Below are positions 1 to 9,626 of a stretch of 64,000 nt of DNA, one piece after another. The notes below the pieces were generated by a model. That model saw only the letters and a list, made by a program, of their open reading frames with translations. It had not been told where the DNA came from and did no database searches. How positions within the stretch are numbered: position 1 is the stretch's first letter; each line of letters opens with the position of its first letter. Source of the DNA: Rhizobium sp. AC27/96 (GTDB lineage: Bacteria > Pseudomonadota > Alphaproteobacteria > Rhizobiales > Rhizobiaceae); assembly GCF_001692325.1 (NCBI RefSeq), contig NZ_LXKN01000001.1:744001-808000 (forward strand), written 5' to 3'. The position numbers and the translations under genes were made by a program.

Positions 1-62
1 CAATGGATCAAGAGCAACAACGGCCATTTCGACGGTTTCGTGCGATTGGAGGGGATACGCTG

Positions 63-989
63 ATGGCCGGAACCGAGGCGCGATACGTCATTCGAGACTA
101 CGGGCCGATGGTGCTCTTCGCCTCCACTACCATCGGCGGCATGATCTTCATCTGGTCGTCGAAACTCCTGGGGTGGTCGCTGCCGATCGTCACCGGCGTG
201 CCGCTGCTGCTGATGGGAGTTTACTTTGTGGCTTCGCTGGCCTTCGCCGGATTTCGGCTGCACAACGAGCAGACCGGCGACAATCTCTATTACATGGGCT
301 TTCTCTTCACCCTGTCGAGCCTGGGCGTATCGCTTTATCTCTTTGCCGGCGAAACATCGATCGAGACCATCGTCCGCAATTTCGGTATCGCCGTCACATC
401 GACCATCGCCGGCGTGACGCTGCGCATCCTCTTCAACCAGATGCGGCGCGACCCGATCGATATCGAACGCAGCGTGCGCCACGAGCTTGCGGAGATGACG
501 CGGAGGGTGCGCACCGAGCTCGATTCCTCGTCGCGCGAGTTCTCGCATTATCGGCGGGTCAGCAATCAGATGCTGTCGGAAGGATTCGAGGAGATCGCGC
601 ACCAGGCCGAGCGCAACGGCGAGGAGATCAACAAGATCCTGGAGACACTGGCGAAACAGGCAGTGACCCCGATCAACGACGCAGCGGCGCAGCTGACGGC
701 GACGACATCGCAGCTATCGGAGATCATCGGCAAGTTCGGCACCGCCGTCGAAAGCGTCGGCCGGAAGCTTGAGGAGATTCGCTCGCCTGAGGACGTCGTC
801 CGCTCCGAGCTCGCCCCGGCGATCAGCGCCATCAAGGAGATGTCGGAGGCGCAATTGCAGCCGCTGCGCAACATCGAAGAGGCGCTTGGCCGCATGGCGG
901 AGGCCATGGGGCAAGCGCCGTTGCCGAAGCGGAAAGGCGATGGGGATGATGAAGCCGTGCCCCGAAAACGCTGGTGGCATCTATGGTAA
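63..989 (+). CDS. MotA/TolQ-like inner-membrane protein, first of a stator-like pair
   Basis: 308 residues from the ATG at 63, which has a strong Shine-Dalgarno (GGAGGGG, 48-54) eight bases upstream; the frame is open to an ATG at 3 and the window edge. Four hydrophobic segments are visible (about residues 15-33, 42-63, 75-95 and 104-124), then a long charged, heptad-like cytoplasmic tail (about 125-250) and a basic tryptophan-rich end. The last two segments have the small-residue, Ser/Thr-rich pattern of the pore helices of MotA/ExbB/TolQ/ZorA proteins. The stop overlaps the start of the next gene, whose product is MotB/OmpA-like, so the two very likely form one complex. Function unknown; a proton-driven stator is inferred from architecture only. 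Confidence 0.7.
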   Translation: MAGTEARYVIRDYGPMVLFASTTIGGMIFIWSSKLLGWSLPIVTGVPLLLMGVYFVASLAFAGFRLHNEQTGDNLYYMGFLFTLSSLGVSLYLFAGETSIETIVRNFGIAVTSTIAGVTLRILFNQMRRDPIDIERSVRHELAEMTRRVRTELDSSSREFSHYRRVSNQMLSEGFEEIAHQAERNGEEINKILETLAKQAVTPINDAAAQLTATTSQLSEIIGKFGTAVESVGRKLEEIRSPEDVVRSELAPAISAIKEMSEAQLQPLRNIEEALGRMAEAMGQAPLPKRKGDGDDEAVPRKRWWHLW

Positions 990-1996
990 AGGGGAGGCCG
1001 GACGGCGCGCCGAGACTGGAGCACAAGGGCTATAATCGCGGCCTTATTCTCGGTCTGACGATGGCCGAATCCATGCTGCTCCTGGTCTTCTGCCTGCTGC
1101 TGGTCGCCGCGGCCATGATTTCGGCGGAGAGAAGCCGCCGCTATGAGGTCGAGCGCAAGCTCGAGAAAGCCGAACAGCAGGTTGCCTTGCTGGAGAGGAA
1201 ACGATCGGAGCAGACGGCGCTGATCGTGCAATTGCAGTCCAAGCTTGTCTCGGGCAATCTCTCGGCGGCGGACAAGGCGGTCGTCGAGAAGCAATGGCGC
1301 GAATTGGTGCTGGCGCGCGAGACGCTTGACAACATAGTGGACGAAGGCGCGACGCCGGCCGATCTGCAGTCGCTTTCGAAGGTTGCCGCGGTGCTGAAAG
1401 AGCATAACATCGCGCTGGCGGCAGCACCGGACGAGGTGAACAAGCTGTTGGCGGGCGGTACAGGCGGGGGTGTCATGCATGACTGGCCGCCGATCATCAA
1501 TCTCGACGATGCCAAGAAGAACTATTTCCAGTCGGGCAGTGCCGAACTCACCGGCACCTTCGCCCAGCTGCTCGGCACGACGATAACGGACGAGATCGCC
1601 AGCAATCTGAGCCTCTACGGTGCCAATATCGTCGAAGTGATTGGCCATACAGACGAACAGCCGGTGGCGCGAGGGACGTCCAACCTCGACGATACGATTA
1701 TCAATGCGATGGATGGCAAGCTGCCGGTATCGTCCCTGCAGCCCGCCGACAATGCCGGTCTTGGGCTTGCCCGCGCCATCGCGGTTGCCAACGTGCTCAA
1801 GGCCAATCCCAAGCTGAAGGATGCCACCATCCTGCCGATGTCGGCCGCCCAGCTAATCCTGCCCGGCGATACCGTTACCTCGGGCCAGCGCGGCGCCGTG
1901 GAGTCACGCCGCCGCATCGAGATCCGCGTGCGCGGCAGAACCGCGCCGGTTGCCGTCATCAATGCCGGAACCACATTGCCCGCCGACGTGCACTGA
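983..1996 (+). CDS. MotB/OmpA-like membrane-anchored protein, partner of the upstream gene
   Basis: 337 residues from the ATG at 983, overlapping the upstream stop codon by seven bases; a GTG at 974 is an alternative. It has a short cytoplasmic N-terminus, one membrane helix (about residues 21-43) with a glutamate (E29) just before its hydrophobic core where MotB-type proteins carry the ion-binding acid, a coiled coil (about 45-90), a linker, and a C-terminal OmpA-like peptidoglycan-binding domain (GHTD at about 221-224, SRRRIEI near the end). A 20-30-residue insert follows GHTDEQ compared with ordinary OmpA domains. This is the architecture of MotB, ZorB and similar stator B subunits. No flagellar or Zorya effector gene lies downstream. 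Confidence 0.72.
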   Translation: MVKGRPDGAPRLEHKGYNRGLILGLTMAESMLLLVFCLLLVAAAMISAERSRRYEVERKLEKAEQQVALLERKRSEQTALIVQLQSKLVSGNLSAADKAVVEKQWRELVLARETLDNIVDEGATPADLQSLSKVAAVLKEHNIALAAAPDEVNKLLAGGTGGGVMHDWPPIINLDDAKKNYFQSGSAELTGTFAQLLGTTITDEIASNLSLYGANIVEVIGHTDEQPVARGTSNLDDTIINAMDGKLPVSSLQPADNAGLGLARAIAVANVLKANPKLKDATILPMSAAQLILPGDTVTSGQRGAVESRRRIEIRVRGRTAPVAVINAGTTLPADVH

Positions 1997-2014
1997 CGGC
2001 GGCGGACAAGAGCG

Positions 2015-3637
2015 TCAGCCATGCAGGCCGGGCGCCTCGTGGCCGGTACGTGCCACATATTCGGTATAGCCGCCGGCATATTGATGGATGCCTTCGGGCG
2101 TCAGCTCCAGAACACGATTGGAGAGTGCCGCAAGGAAATGCCGGTCGTGCGAGACGAACAGCATGGTGCCCTCATATTGCGACAGAGCCTTGATGAGCAT
2201 TTCCTTCGTGTCGAGATCGAGATGGTTCGTCGGCTCGTCGAGCACGAGGAGGTTCGGCGGGTTGAAGAGCATGATCGCCATGACCAGCCGCGCCTTTTCG
2301 CCACCGGACAGTACCCGGCATCTCTTCTCGACATCATCGCCGGAAAAGCCGAAGCAGCCGGCAAGTGCCCGCAGCGAGCCTTGGCCTGCCTGCGGAAAAT
2401 CATGTTCGAGTTGCTGAAACACGGTGCGCTCGCCGTCGAGAAGATCCATGGCGTGCTGGGCGAAATAACCCATCTTGACGCTGGCGCCCAAGGCTACACT
2501 GCCTTCGTCCGGTTGCGCCGAGCCTGCCACCAGCTTCAGCAAGGTGGACTTGCCGGCGCCGTTTATGCCCATGATGCACCAGCGCTCGCGGCGACGCACC
2601 ACGAAATCAAGCCCTTCATAGATGACGCGGCTGCCGTATTTTTTATGGACGTTTTTCAGGTTGACCACGTCTTCGCCCGAGCGTGGCGCCGGCTGGAATT
2701 CGAAGGCGACAGTCTGGCGCCGCTTCGGCGGCTCGACTCGATCGATCTTTTCCAGCTTCTTCACGCGGCTCTGCACCTGCGATGCATGCGAGGCGCGCGC
2801 CTTGAAGCGCTCGATGAACTTGATTTCCTTGGCGAGCATGGCCTGCTGGCGTTCGAACTGTGCCTGCTGCTGCTTCTCGTTCTGGGCGCGCTGCTGCTCA
2901 TAGAACTCATAGTCGCCCGAATAGCTGGTCAGGTTGCCGCCGTCGATTTCGATGATCTTGGTGACGATGCGGTTCATGAACTCGCGGTCGTGCGAGGTCA
3001 TCAACAATGCGCCTTCATAGCCCTTCAGGAAGGACTCCAGCCAGATCAGGCTTTCGAGGTCCAGATGGTTGCTTGGCTCGTCGAGCAGCATCACATCGGG
3101 GCGCATGAGCAGGATGCGGGCAAGCGCCACGCGCATCTTCCATCCGCCGGATAGCGCGCCGACATCGCCGTCCATCATCTCCTGGCTGAAGCTCAGGCCG
3201 TCCAGCACCTCGCGGGCGCGTCCCTCGAGAGCATAGCCATCCAGTTCCTCGTAGCGCGCCTGTACCTCGCCGTAGCGCTCGATGATCTCATCCATCCTGT
3301 CGGCCTGGTCGGGATCGATCATGGCTGCCTCGAGCTCGCGCAATTCGGCAGCGACGACGCTGACGGGGCCGGCGCCTTCCATCACTTCGGCAACGGCACT
3401 GCGCCCGGCCATCTCGCCGACATCCTGGTTGAAGTAGCCGATGGTCACGCCCTTGTCGGCCGAGACTTGGCCTTCGTCAGGCTGTTCCTGCCCGGTTATC
3501 ATCCGGAAAAGCGTCGTCTTGCCGGCGCCGTTAGGCCCGACAAGCCCGACGCTCTCGCCCCTGTTGAGCGCGGCGGATGCCTCGATGAAGAGGATGCGAT
3601 GGCTGTTCTGCTTGCTGATGTTTTCGATACGGATCAT
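2015..3637 (-). CDS. ABC-F family ATPase (YbiT/Uup type)
   Basis: 540 residues, two ABC ATPase domains in one chain and no membrane segment, so an ABC-F protein that acts on ribosomes rather than a transporter. The first Walker A is GPNGAGKT (34-41) with signature LSGGWKMR and DEPSNHLD; the second is GINGAGKS with LSGGEKAR and DEPTNHLD. Between them lies the charged, glutamine-rich linker (EQQRAQNEKQQQAQFERQQ) that in this family reaches the peptidyl-tRNA site. Length and linker suit the YbiT-like branch better than EttA or Uup, but I cannot separate them by eye. It converges on the stator-like pair with an 18-bp gap. Confidence 0.88.
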   Translation of the reverse strand: MIRIENISKQNSHRILFIEASAALNRGESVGLVGPNGAGKTTLFRMITGQEQPDEGQVSADKGVTIGYFNQDVGEMAGRSAVAEVMEGAGPVSVVAAELRELEAAMIDPDQADRMDEIIERYGEVQARYEELDGYALEGRAREVLDGLSFSQEMMDGDVGALSGGWKMRVALARILLMRPDVMLLDEPSNHLDLESLIWLESFLKGYEGALLMTSHDREFMNRIVTKIIEIDGGNLTSYSGDYEFYEQQRAQNEKQQQAQFERQQAMLAKEIKFIERFKARASHASQVQSRVKKLEKIDRVEPPKRRQTVAFEFQPAPRSGEDVVNLKNVHKKYGSRVIYEGLDFVVRRRERWCIMGINGAGKSTLLKLVAGSAQPDEGSVALGASVKMGYFAQHAMDLLDGERTVFQQLEHDFPQAGQGSLRALAGCFGFSGDDVEKRCRVLSGGEKARLVMAIMLFNPPNLLVLDEPTNHLDLDTKEMLIKALSQYEGTMLFVSHDRHFLAALSNRVLELTPEGIHQYAGGYTEYVARTGHEAPGLHG

Positions 3638-4178
3638 GTCTATGCGAGGCCCACAAATAAGTTTTCGGGGGCCTTATGCCACGGGTTATCCGTTCTGTCG
3701 CAGGTTTTTGACGACATCTTCGGGAACAGGGGACTCCGTAGGTCGATCGATGGATACCCATCCATGCAGACCAGCCGGCGTTTCCGCCATGCCGATCGTA
3801 AAATCGCGCAAAAGCGGCATCAACCAAGGCACTTTTACAGACTATACGCTCTGAAAACGGACGATAGAGAGTTTTGACTGGTAATTCTGTCACAATAACC
3901 GAATTTCCGGAAAATATTACCGGTATGCCCGAATACGTACAAGCCAGACGGTTTCTGGCTGGCACCAGGGGAATATTGCCTTCTAGCTTGCGGGCGTGGT
4001 CGACGCTTGGCCGATTTGGTTACCCAGGCTCTCTCTTGGAAAATGCGGGTTCCAGGACGAGGGATTTCACCGGGTAATCGAGAGCGGTCTTGAACAGACA
4101 TCGGAGCTTTTAGCGATCGGAGCGCACACCCGACGGGTTTCGCTCATTCTTTAACTCGATGATAATAGGGGGCGAAAA
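3638..4178. other. Intergenic region, no supported gene
   Basis: 541 bp between the divergent ABC-F and methyltransferase genes. Short frames on both strands lack ribosome sites and look random. Two small inverted repeats are visible: ATGGAT-ACCC-ATCCAT near 3748-3763 and AGCCAGA-CGGTT-TCTGGCT at 3942-3960. Neither is followed by a T run, so they are not clear terminators. The region must hold both promoters. Confidence 0.5.
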
Positions 4179-4943
4179 ATGCAGATGGCTGCGGTGTCAG
4201 GTGATGTCGATGTCCTGGATGTAACTCTGAGAAAGGCTTGGAGTGAAGTTCATGGATGGGTTGGCGACAGAATTCCGCATATCTTGAAATTTGTTCGTGA
4301 GCTGCATAATGCCGACAAGGTCACCGGTGACATCCTGGAGATCGGCGTTCATCACGGCAAGCTGTTCTTCCTGCTTGCGGCAGCATCGAGAGACGATGAA
4401 CACTGTGTGGCGGTCGACCTCTTCGAGGATCAGCAGAAGAATCTGGATCATAGCGGGAAGGGGTCGCTGAGCATATTCAGCCAGCACCTGGAGAACCTTT
4501 TCCCCGAATATGCATCGAGGGTCACCGCCATTTCCGCTGACAGCATGTCTTTGACGCCGGCCACGGCGCGGGAAAAGCTTGGTGTGACGGGAGTGCGGTT
4601 GATGTCGGTCGACGGAGGGCACACGATCGCTCACGTCGTCAACGATATGCACATTGCTCAAGAACTCCTCGTTCCGGGAGGCGTCGTGCTGCTCGATGAC
4701 TTTATGGGCGTGCATTGGCCGACGGTGACGGAAGGGTTCTACAGATACATGCAGGTTGCCAACCGACGGCTTGCTCCCTTCCTGATTTTCCAGAACAAGC
4801 TGTTCCTGACGACCTTTTCGGAACAGCCTACAACCTTGACAAAATTGCGTAGCTACCTGGATCGAACTCTGCCCACCGAGATCCATTCCGGACGCTGGCG
4901 CTACACCACGGTCGGCGAACACACCGTCCTTTCCTTCGCATAG
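4179..4943 (+). CDS. Class I SAM-dependent methyltransferase
   Basis: 254 residues. The SAM-binding motif I is DILEIGVHHGK (about 51-61), followed by an acidic motif II (CVAVDLFEDQQ) and a motif containing MSVDGGHT, which fits the Methyltransf_24/macrocin-O-methyltransferase-like group. The GGVVLLDDFMG segment matches the metal- or substrate-binding aspartates of that group. It stands alone between a 541-bp spacer and a terminator, with no glycan or antibiotic genes beside it, so the substrate is unknown. Base composition is slightly lower in GC than its neighbours, compatible with later acquisition. Confidence 0.75.
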   Translation: MQMAAVSGDVDVLDVTLRKAWSEVHGWVGDRIPHILKFVRELHNADKVTGDILEIGVHHGKLFFLLAAASRDDEHCVAVDLFEDQQKNLDHSGKGSLSIFSQHLENLFPEYASRVTAISADSMSLTPATAREKLGVTGVRLMSVDGGHTIAHVVNDMHIAQELLVPGGVVLLDDFMGVHWPTVTEGFYRYMQVANRRLAPFLIFQNKLFLTTFSEQPTTLTKLRSYLDRTLPTEIHSGRWRYTTVGEHTVLSFA

Positions 4944-5005
4944 TTCCCTGGACCGCCGGCGGTAAAGCCGGAGCGAATACCCGCGCTCAAGAGCACTTCA
5001 AATCA

Positions 5006-5036
5006 AAAGGCCCCGCGACTTTCGTCCGGGGCCTTT
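5006..5036. terminator. Bidirectional intrinsic terminator
   Basis: Perfect 10-bp stem AAAGGCCCCG / CGGGGCCTTT with an 11-nt loop, located between the convergent methyltransferase and nrdJ genes. The A-rich and T-rich ends let it serve both strands. Confidence 0.85.
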
Positions 5037-5062
5037 CCAAGTGATCAGTCAAATTCCAGCGC

Positions 5063-8000
5063 TCAGCTGCAGCCACTCGTTGCGCCACAAGTGTCGCACT
5101 TTTCGCAGGTGCCATTGCGAACCATCGTGAAGTTCTGGCATTCCGTGCACATGTTGCCGGTGTAGCCCTGCATGATGGAGCGGGCCCGGCGTTCGGATTC
5201 CAGTTTCTTGGCGTCCGTCTTGGCGGATGCGGCGTCGCTGGCGGCCTTGTCGGTGAAGAGGCCGGTGGAGGATTCGGCGGTTTCGCTCACCAGTTCCTCT
5301 GCGATCTCTTCGGCCAGTTCCTTCGCGCGCTCCTCATAATCGCGCTTGAAGGCGACGACTTCGGAGGTGGAGATGGCGCTGGTCGGCTCCAGCTTGCGCA
5401 CGGTATTACCGGCAAATGACGTCACCGTGGCTATTGAGGCGGCGCGTGCCGGAGCGGCTGTGGCCGCGCCCTTGACCTGCTCGCCGCTGGTGGGAACCAG
5501 CGTTGGCTTGTAGCCGCGGGTCAGGCCCTTCGAGACGACATCGGCCTTGCCTTCGGAAACACCACGGCCAAGCGCCGTGTTGTTGAAGTCGGAGGTGTCG
5601 ACATGGGCGAGGTCGTGGCGGCCGAGATAGGAGATGGCCAGTTCACGGAACACGTAGTCGAGGATCGATGTCGCGTTCTTGATGGCGTCGTTGCCGGTGA
5701 CGATGCCGGCCGGCTCAAACTTGGTGAAGGTGAACGCGTCGACATATTCCTCGAGCGGCACGCCATATTGCAGGCCAAGCGAGACCGAGATCGCGAAGTT
5801 GTTGATGAAGGCGCGCAGGGCCGAGCCTTCCTTGTTCATGTCAAGGAAGATTTCGCCGAGGCGGCCGTCGTCATATTCGCCGGTGCGCAGGAAGATCGTG
5901 TGTCCGCCGATCTTTGCCTTCTGGGTATAGCCCTTGCGGCGGCCCGGCAGCTTCTCCTGCGTGCGGATGACCTTTTCGATCACGCGCTCGACGATCTTCT
6001 CGGTGATGGTGACGGCCTGGGCAGCAGCCGGAGCCTGCAGGAATTCTTCCAGCGCATCTTCGTCATTGTCGTCTTCGATCAGCGACGAGTTGAGCGGCTG
6101 GCTGAGCTTGGAGCCGTCACGATAGAGTGCATTGGCCTTGAGGCCAAGCTTCCAGGAGAGCATGTAGGCGTTCTTGCAATCTTCGACGGTTGCTTCGTTC
6201 GCCATGTTGATGGTCTTGGAGATCGCGCCGGAGATGAACGGCTGGGCTGCCGCCATCATGCGGATGTGGCTCTCGACCGAGAGGTAGCGCTTGCCGATCT
6301 TGCCGCAGGGGTTGGCGCAATCGAAGACGGCCAGGTGCTCGTTCTTCAGGAACGGAGCGCCTTCGAGCGTCATCGCACCGCAGACATGGATGTTGGCGGC
6401 CTCAATGTCCTTCTTGGAGAAGCCGAGGTGATCAAGCAGGTTGAAGCTGATATCGGCCATCTGTTCGTCGGAAACCTTCAGCGTTCCCTTCAGGAAGTCG
6501 GCACCAAGCGTCCACTGGTTGAAGACGAACTTGATGTCGAAGGCGCTCTTCAGCGCGGCGTTGACCGCTTCGACCTTATCGTCCGTGAAGCCCTTGGCCT
6601 TCAGCGTCGAGGAGTTGATGGCCGGAGCCTGGTTCAGATTGCCGTGGCCGACGGCATAGGCCTCGATTTCGGCGATCTGGCTTTCGGAATAGCCCAGTGC
6701 ACGCAGCGCTTCCGGAACGGCGCGGTTGATGATCTTGAAGTAGCCGCCGCCGGCGAGCTTCTTGAACTTCACCAGAGCGAAGTCTGGCTCAATACCGGTC
6801 GTGTCGCAATCCATGACGAGGCCGATCGTGCCGGTCGGCGCGATAACGGTGGCCTGGGCGTTGCGGTAGCCGTGCTTTTCACCGAGATCCAGAGCCTTGT
6901 CCCAGGCAGCCTTGGCATGGGCGACGAGATCCTGATCCGGATTTTCGGAGTGGATCAGCGCCACCGGATTGACCGACAGGCCTTCATAGCCCGTGGTCTC
7001 GCCATAGGCGGCGCGACGATGGTTGCGGATGACGCGCAGCATGTTCTCGCGGTTCGGCTGGAACATCGGGAACGTCCCGAGCTCGGAGGCCATTTCCGCC
7101 GAGGTTGCGTAGGAGATGCCGGTCATGATGGCGGTCAGCGAGCCGGCGATGGCGCGGGCTTCGTCGCTGTCATAAGGAATGCCCGATGACATCAGCAGGC
7201 CACCGATATTGGCGTAGCCAAGGCCGAGCGTGCGGTATTCGTAGGAAAGCTCGGCAATGCGGCGCGACGGAAACTGCGCCATCATCACGGAGACTTCGAG
7301 AACGACGGTCCAGAGGCGGACGGCATGTTCGTAGTCAGCAATATTGATGCGCTTCGTCGCCGCGTCCTTGAAGGTCATCAGGTTCAGCGAAGCGAGGTTG
7401 CAGGCCGTGTCGTCGAGGAACATGTATTCCGAGCACGGGTTGGATGCGCGGATCGGGCCGGCCGCCGGGCTGGTGTGCCAGTCGTTCATCGTGGTGTTGA
7501 AATGCAGGCCCGGATCGGCCGATGCCCAGGCGGCGTAGGAAATCGACTCCCAGAGGTCGCGTGCCTTCAGCGTCTTGATGACCTTGCCATCCTTGCGGGC
7601 GGTCAGGTTCCAGTCGCCATCGGCCTCGACGGCGCGCAGGAAGTCATCCTTGATGGAGACCGAATTGTTGGAATTCTGGCCCGATACGGTGAGATAGGCT
7701 TCCGAATCCCAGTCGGTGTCGTAGGTCTTGAATTCCAGATCCTTATAGCCCTGGCGAGCGAACTGGATGACGCGCTGAACGTAGTTTTCCGGAACCTGGT
7801 CCTTCTTGGCAGCGCGGATCTCGCGCTTCAGGGCAGGGTTCTTGGCCGGGTCGAAGCAATCGTCATTGTCACCCTCGCAATTGACGGTGGCCTTCATGAT
7901 CGCCTTCAGGTGCTTGGCGACGATCTTCGAACCGGTAACGAGGGCAGCAACCTTCTGCTCTTCCTTGACCTTCCAGTTGATGTAGTCCTCGATGTCAGGA

Positions 8001-8860
8001 TGGTCGATGTCGACGACGACCATCTTGGCGGCGCGGCGCGTCGTGCCGCCCGACTTAATGGCGCCGGCAGCGCGGTCGCCGATCTTGAGGAAGCTCATAA
8101 GGCCGGACGAACGGCCGCCGCCGGAGAGCTTTTCGCCTTCGCCACGCAGCAGCGAGAAGTTGGAGCCGGTGCCGGAGCCATACTTGAACAGACGGGCTTC
8201 GCGAACCCAGAGATCCATGATGCCGCCTTCGTTGACGAGATCGTCTTCGACGGACTGGATGAAGCAGGCATGCGGCTGCGGGTGCTCATAGGCCGACTTG
8301 GACTTGGTGAGCTTGCCGGTGAAGGGGTCGACGTAATAGTGGCCCTGGCCGGGGCCATCGATGCCGTAGGCCCAGTGCATGCCGGTGTTGAACCACTGCG
8401 GCGAATTCGGAGCGACGCGCTGGGTGGCGAGCATATAGGCAAGTTCGTCACGGAAGGCGGAGGCGTCTTCTTCCGACGAGAAATAGCCGCCTTTCCAGCC
8501 CCAGTAGGTCCAGGTGCCGGCCAGGCGATCGAAGACCTGTCGCGCATCGATTTCGGAGCCGGTCTGCTGCTCCTTGGGAAGATCCTTCAGCGCCGCATCG
8601 TCAGGCACGGAGCGCCAGAGGAAGGAAGGAACGTCGTTTTCCTCAACCTTCTTGAGCTTGGCGGGAACGCCGGCCTTGCGGAAATATTTCTGTGCCAGGA
8701 TATCGGCGGCGACCTGCGAGAACTGCGCGGGCACGTCAATATTTTCGAGGCGGAAGACGATCGACCCATCGGGGTTCTTGATCTCGCTAGTCGCCTTGCG
8801 GAATTCGATATCCGCGTAAGCTGACTGGCCGGCCTTCGTAAAGCGACGTTCGATGCGCAT
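5063..8860 (-). CDS. nrdJ: Vitamin B12-dependent ribonucleotide reductase (class II)
   Basis: 1265 residues from the ATG at 8860, chosen because the family begins [11 protein letters not shown] and GAGG lies nine bases upstream; ATGs at 8875 and 8908 are in frame. The enzyme reduces ribonucleotides to deoxyribonucleotides using adenosylcobalamin. Visible are [25 protein letters not shown], the [20 protein letters not shown] active-site region, APTGTIG, and a C-terminal cysteine cluster ([20 protein letters not shown]). The length matches the long alphaproteobacterial form. A candidate NrdR box lies 160 bp upstream. No cobalamin riboswitch was recognised in the leader. Confidence 0.97.
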   Translation of the reverse strand: MRIERRFTKAGQSAYADIEFRKATSEIKNPDGSIVFRLENIDVPAQFSQVAADILAQKYFRKAGVPAKLKKVEENDVPSFLWRSVPDDAALKDLPKEQQTGSEIDARQVFDRLAGTWTYWGWKGGYFSSEEDASAFRDELAYMLATQRVAPNSPQWFNTGMHWAYGIDGPGQGHYYVDPFTGKLTKSKSAYEHPQPHACFIQSVEDDLVNEGGIMDLWVREARLFKYGSGTGSNFSLLRGEGEKLSGGGRSSGLMSFLKIGDRAAGAIKSGGTTRRAAKMVVVDIDHPDIEDYINWKVKEEQKVAALVTGSKIVAKHLKAIMKATVNCEGDNDDCFDPAKNPALKREIRAAKKDQVPENYVQRVIQFARQGYKDLEFKTYDTDWDSEAYLTVSGQNSNNSVSIKDDFLRAVEADGDWNLTARKDGKVIKTLKARDLWESISYAAWASADPGLHFNTTMNDWHTSPAAGPIRASNPCSEYMFLDDTACNLASLNLMTFKDAATKRINIADYEHAVRLWTVVLEVSVMMAQFPSRRIAELSYEYRTLGLGYANIGGLLMSSGIPYDSDEARAIAGSLTAIMTGISYATSAEMASELGTFPMFQPNRENMLRVIRNHRRAAYGETTGYEGLSVNPVALIHSENPDQDLVAHAKAAWDKALDLGEKHGYRNAQATVIAPTGTIGLVMDCDTTGIEPDFALVKFKKLAGGGYFKIINRAVPEALRALGYSESQIAEIEAYAVGHGNLNQAPAINSSTLKAKGFTDDKVEAVNAALKSAFDIKFVFNQWTLGADFLKGTLKVSDEQMADISFNLLDHLGFSKKDIEAANIHVCGAMTLEGAPFLKNEHLAVFDCANPCGKIGKRYLSVESHIRMMAAAQPFISGAISKTINMANEATVEDCKNAYMLSWKLGLKANALYRDGSKLSQPLNSSLIEDDNDEDALEEFLQAPAAAQAVTITEKIVERVIEKVIRTQEKLPGRRKGYTQKAKIGGHTIFLRTGEYDDGRLGEIFLDMNKEGSALRAFINNFAISVSLGLQYGVPLEEYVDAFTFTKFEPAGIVTGNDAIKNATSILDYVFRELAISYLGRHDLAHVDTSDFNNTALGRGVSEGKADVVSKGLTRGYKPTLVPTSGEQVKGAATAAPARAASIATVTSFAGNTVRKLEPTSAISTSEVVAFKRDYEERAKELAEEIAEELVSETAESSTGLFTDKAASDAASAKTDAKKLESERRARSIMQGYTGNMCTECQNFTMVRNGTCEKCDTCGATSGCS

Positions 8861-9021
8861 GGTCCCAATCCTCATTCGTTGGCGCGCCCGTGAGGGGAAA
8901 GGGCGCAAAAATCCCTATCCGGCCTCGCGATTTCAACGCGCAGCCAGTCTTCAATCCGCTTTCTGACAGGAGGTGTCACCCGGAGATGGCTTCCTGTATC
9001 TTGTGGTGATGGTGGCTGCAA

Positions 9022-9037
9022 ACACTAAATATAGTAT
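9022..9037. promoter_or_regulatory. Candidate NrdR box of nrdJ
   Basis: ACACTAAATATAGTAT is a near-palindrome very close to the NrdR repressor consensus (acaCwAtATaTwgtg type). On the minus strand it contains a TATATT -10-like element, so bound NrdR would cover the nrdJ promoter. It lies 160 bp before the nrdJ start. NrdR boxes usually come in pairs about 30 bp apart; no second box is seen at that distance. Confidence 0.55.
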
Positions 9038-9513
9038 TAACAGCTTATTGCCGCCAGTCCCCGCATGTGTTTTTTCGGCAGCATCGGCATCGGCACAAAA
9101 AGCCCCACGGCGGCCACTACCATGAGTGTATCGCCCTGAATCCAAATCCGATTTCGAATTGAGAACCAGCCCTCATAAAATCGCCTGGTCCAGTCGCCGC
9201 CGCAACGTCGTCCATTAACTTTGAAAGACATGAGTCCGTCAAGGGGTGGTTTGAGATGGATTGTTAACCACAATATCTTGTGGGCTCATCTGTGGAAATT
9301 GGGGAAACGTCAGGAGGGTAGAAGATTCAAGAACTTGACGGGAGATGCTCGTGCTTGCTGCGATGATGAATAGGGCGAATGTCATCACTGCCGGAGTCAA
9401 AAGCGACAAAATTGTGACCGTGACCCTCAAGCCATTGGCAGCGAGGCAAAACCATGCCGTGGCGGATTATGATTCGTTCGGAACGCCTTGAATCTCACAC
9501 GTTCTCGTCAGAT

Positions 9514-9539
9514 GGCGCCCACTAAATATAGCGGGCGCC
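9514..9539. repeat. GC-rich hairpin with NrdR-box-like loop
   Basis: Seven-bp perfect arms GGCGCCC / GGGCGCC enclose ACTAAATATAGC. The loop repeats the 11-mer ACTAAATATAG of the candidate NrdR box at 9022. It lies 87 bp downstream of the gpt stop, so it could also act as a gpt mRNA 3' structure, though there is no T run. Confidence 0.45.
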
Positions 9540-9626
9540 GCAGCGCCCACCTCTATTATGACTGTCCCGGCTCGCTTTGACGCCTTGCGCCGAATCAATG
9601 CTGATTCGCGCAACGGCCATGCAGCT

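Larger units (their letters stand above)
8861..9626. other. Intergenic region upstream of nrdJ and downstream of gpt
   Basis: 766 bp with no gene I can defend. A minus-strand frame at 9239-9430 (63 codons, TTG start, hydrophobic N-terminus) and one at 9037-9273 are open but lack convincing ribosome sites. The stretch contains a candidate NrdR box (9022-9037), a GC-rich hairpin holding a second copy of the same 11-mer (9514-9539), and a small TGACA-GGAGG-TGTCA repeat near 8965-8979. Confidence 0.5.

Noticed and set aside
63-3637. Zorya defence system at the left edge
   Set aside because: Only the ZorA/ZorB-like pair is suggested; downstream is an ABC-F housekeeping gene, and no ZorC, ZorD or ZorE-like gene is seen. 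The upstream side cannot be checked.
5603-8824. Very long open frames antisense to nrdJ (528 and 499 codons)
   Set aside because: They mirror the codon pattern of nrdJ, lack ribosome sites and family motifs, and are the usual GC-rich antisense shadows.
9037-9430. Two short leftward frames upstream of nrdJ (63 and 78 codons)
   Set aside because: One starts with TTG and has a hydrophobic N-terminus, but neither has a good ribosome site or recognisable family; they overlap the candidate NrdR promoter region.
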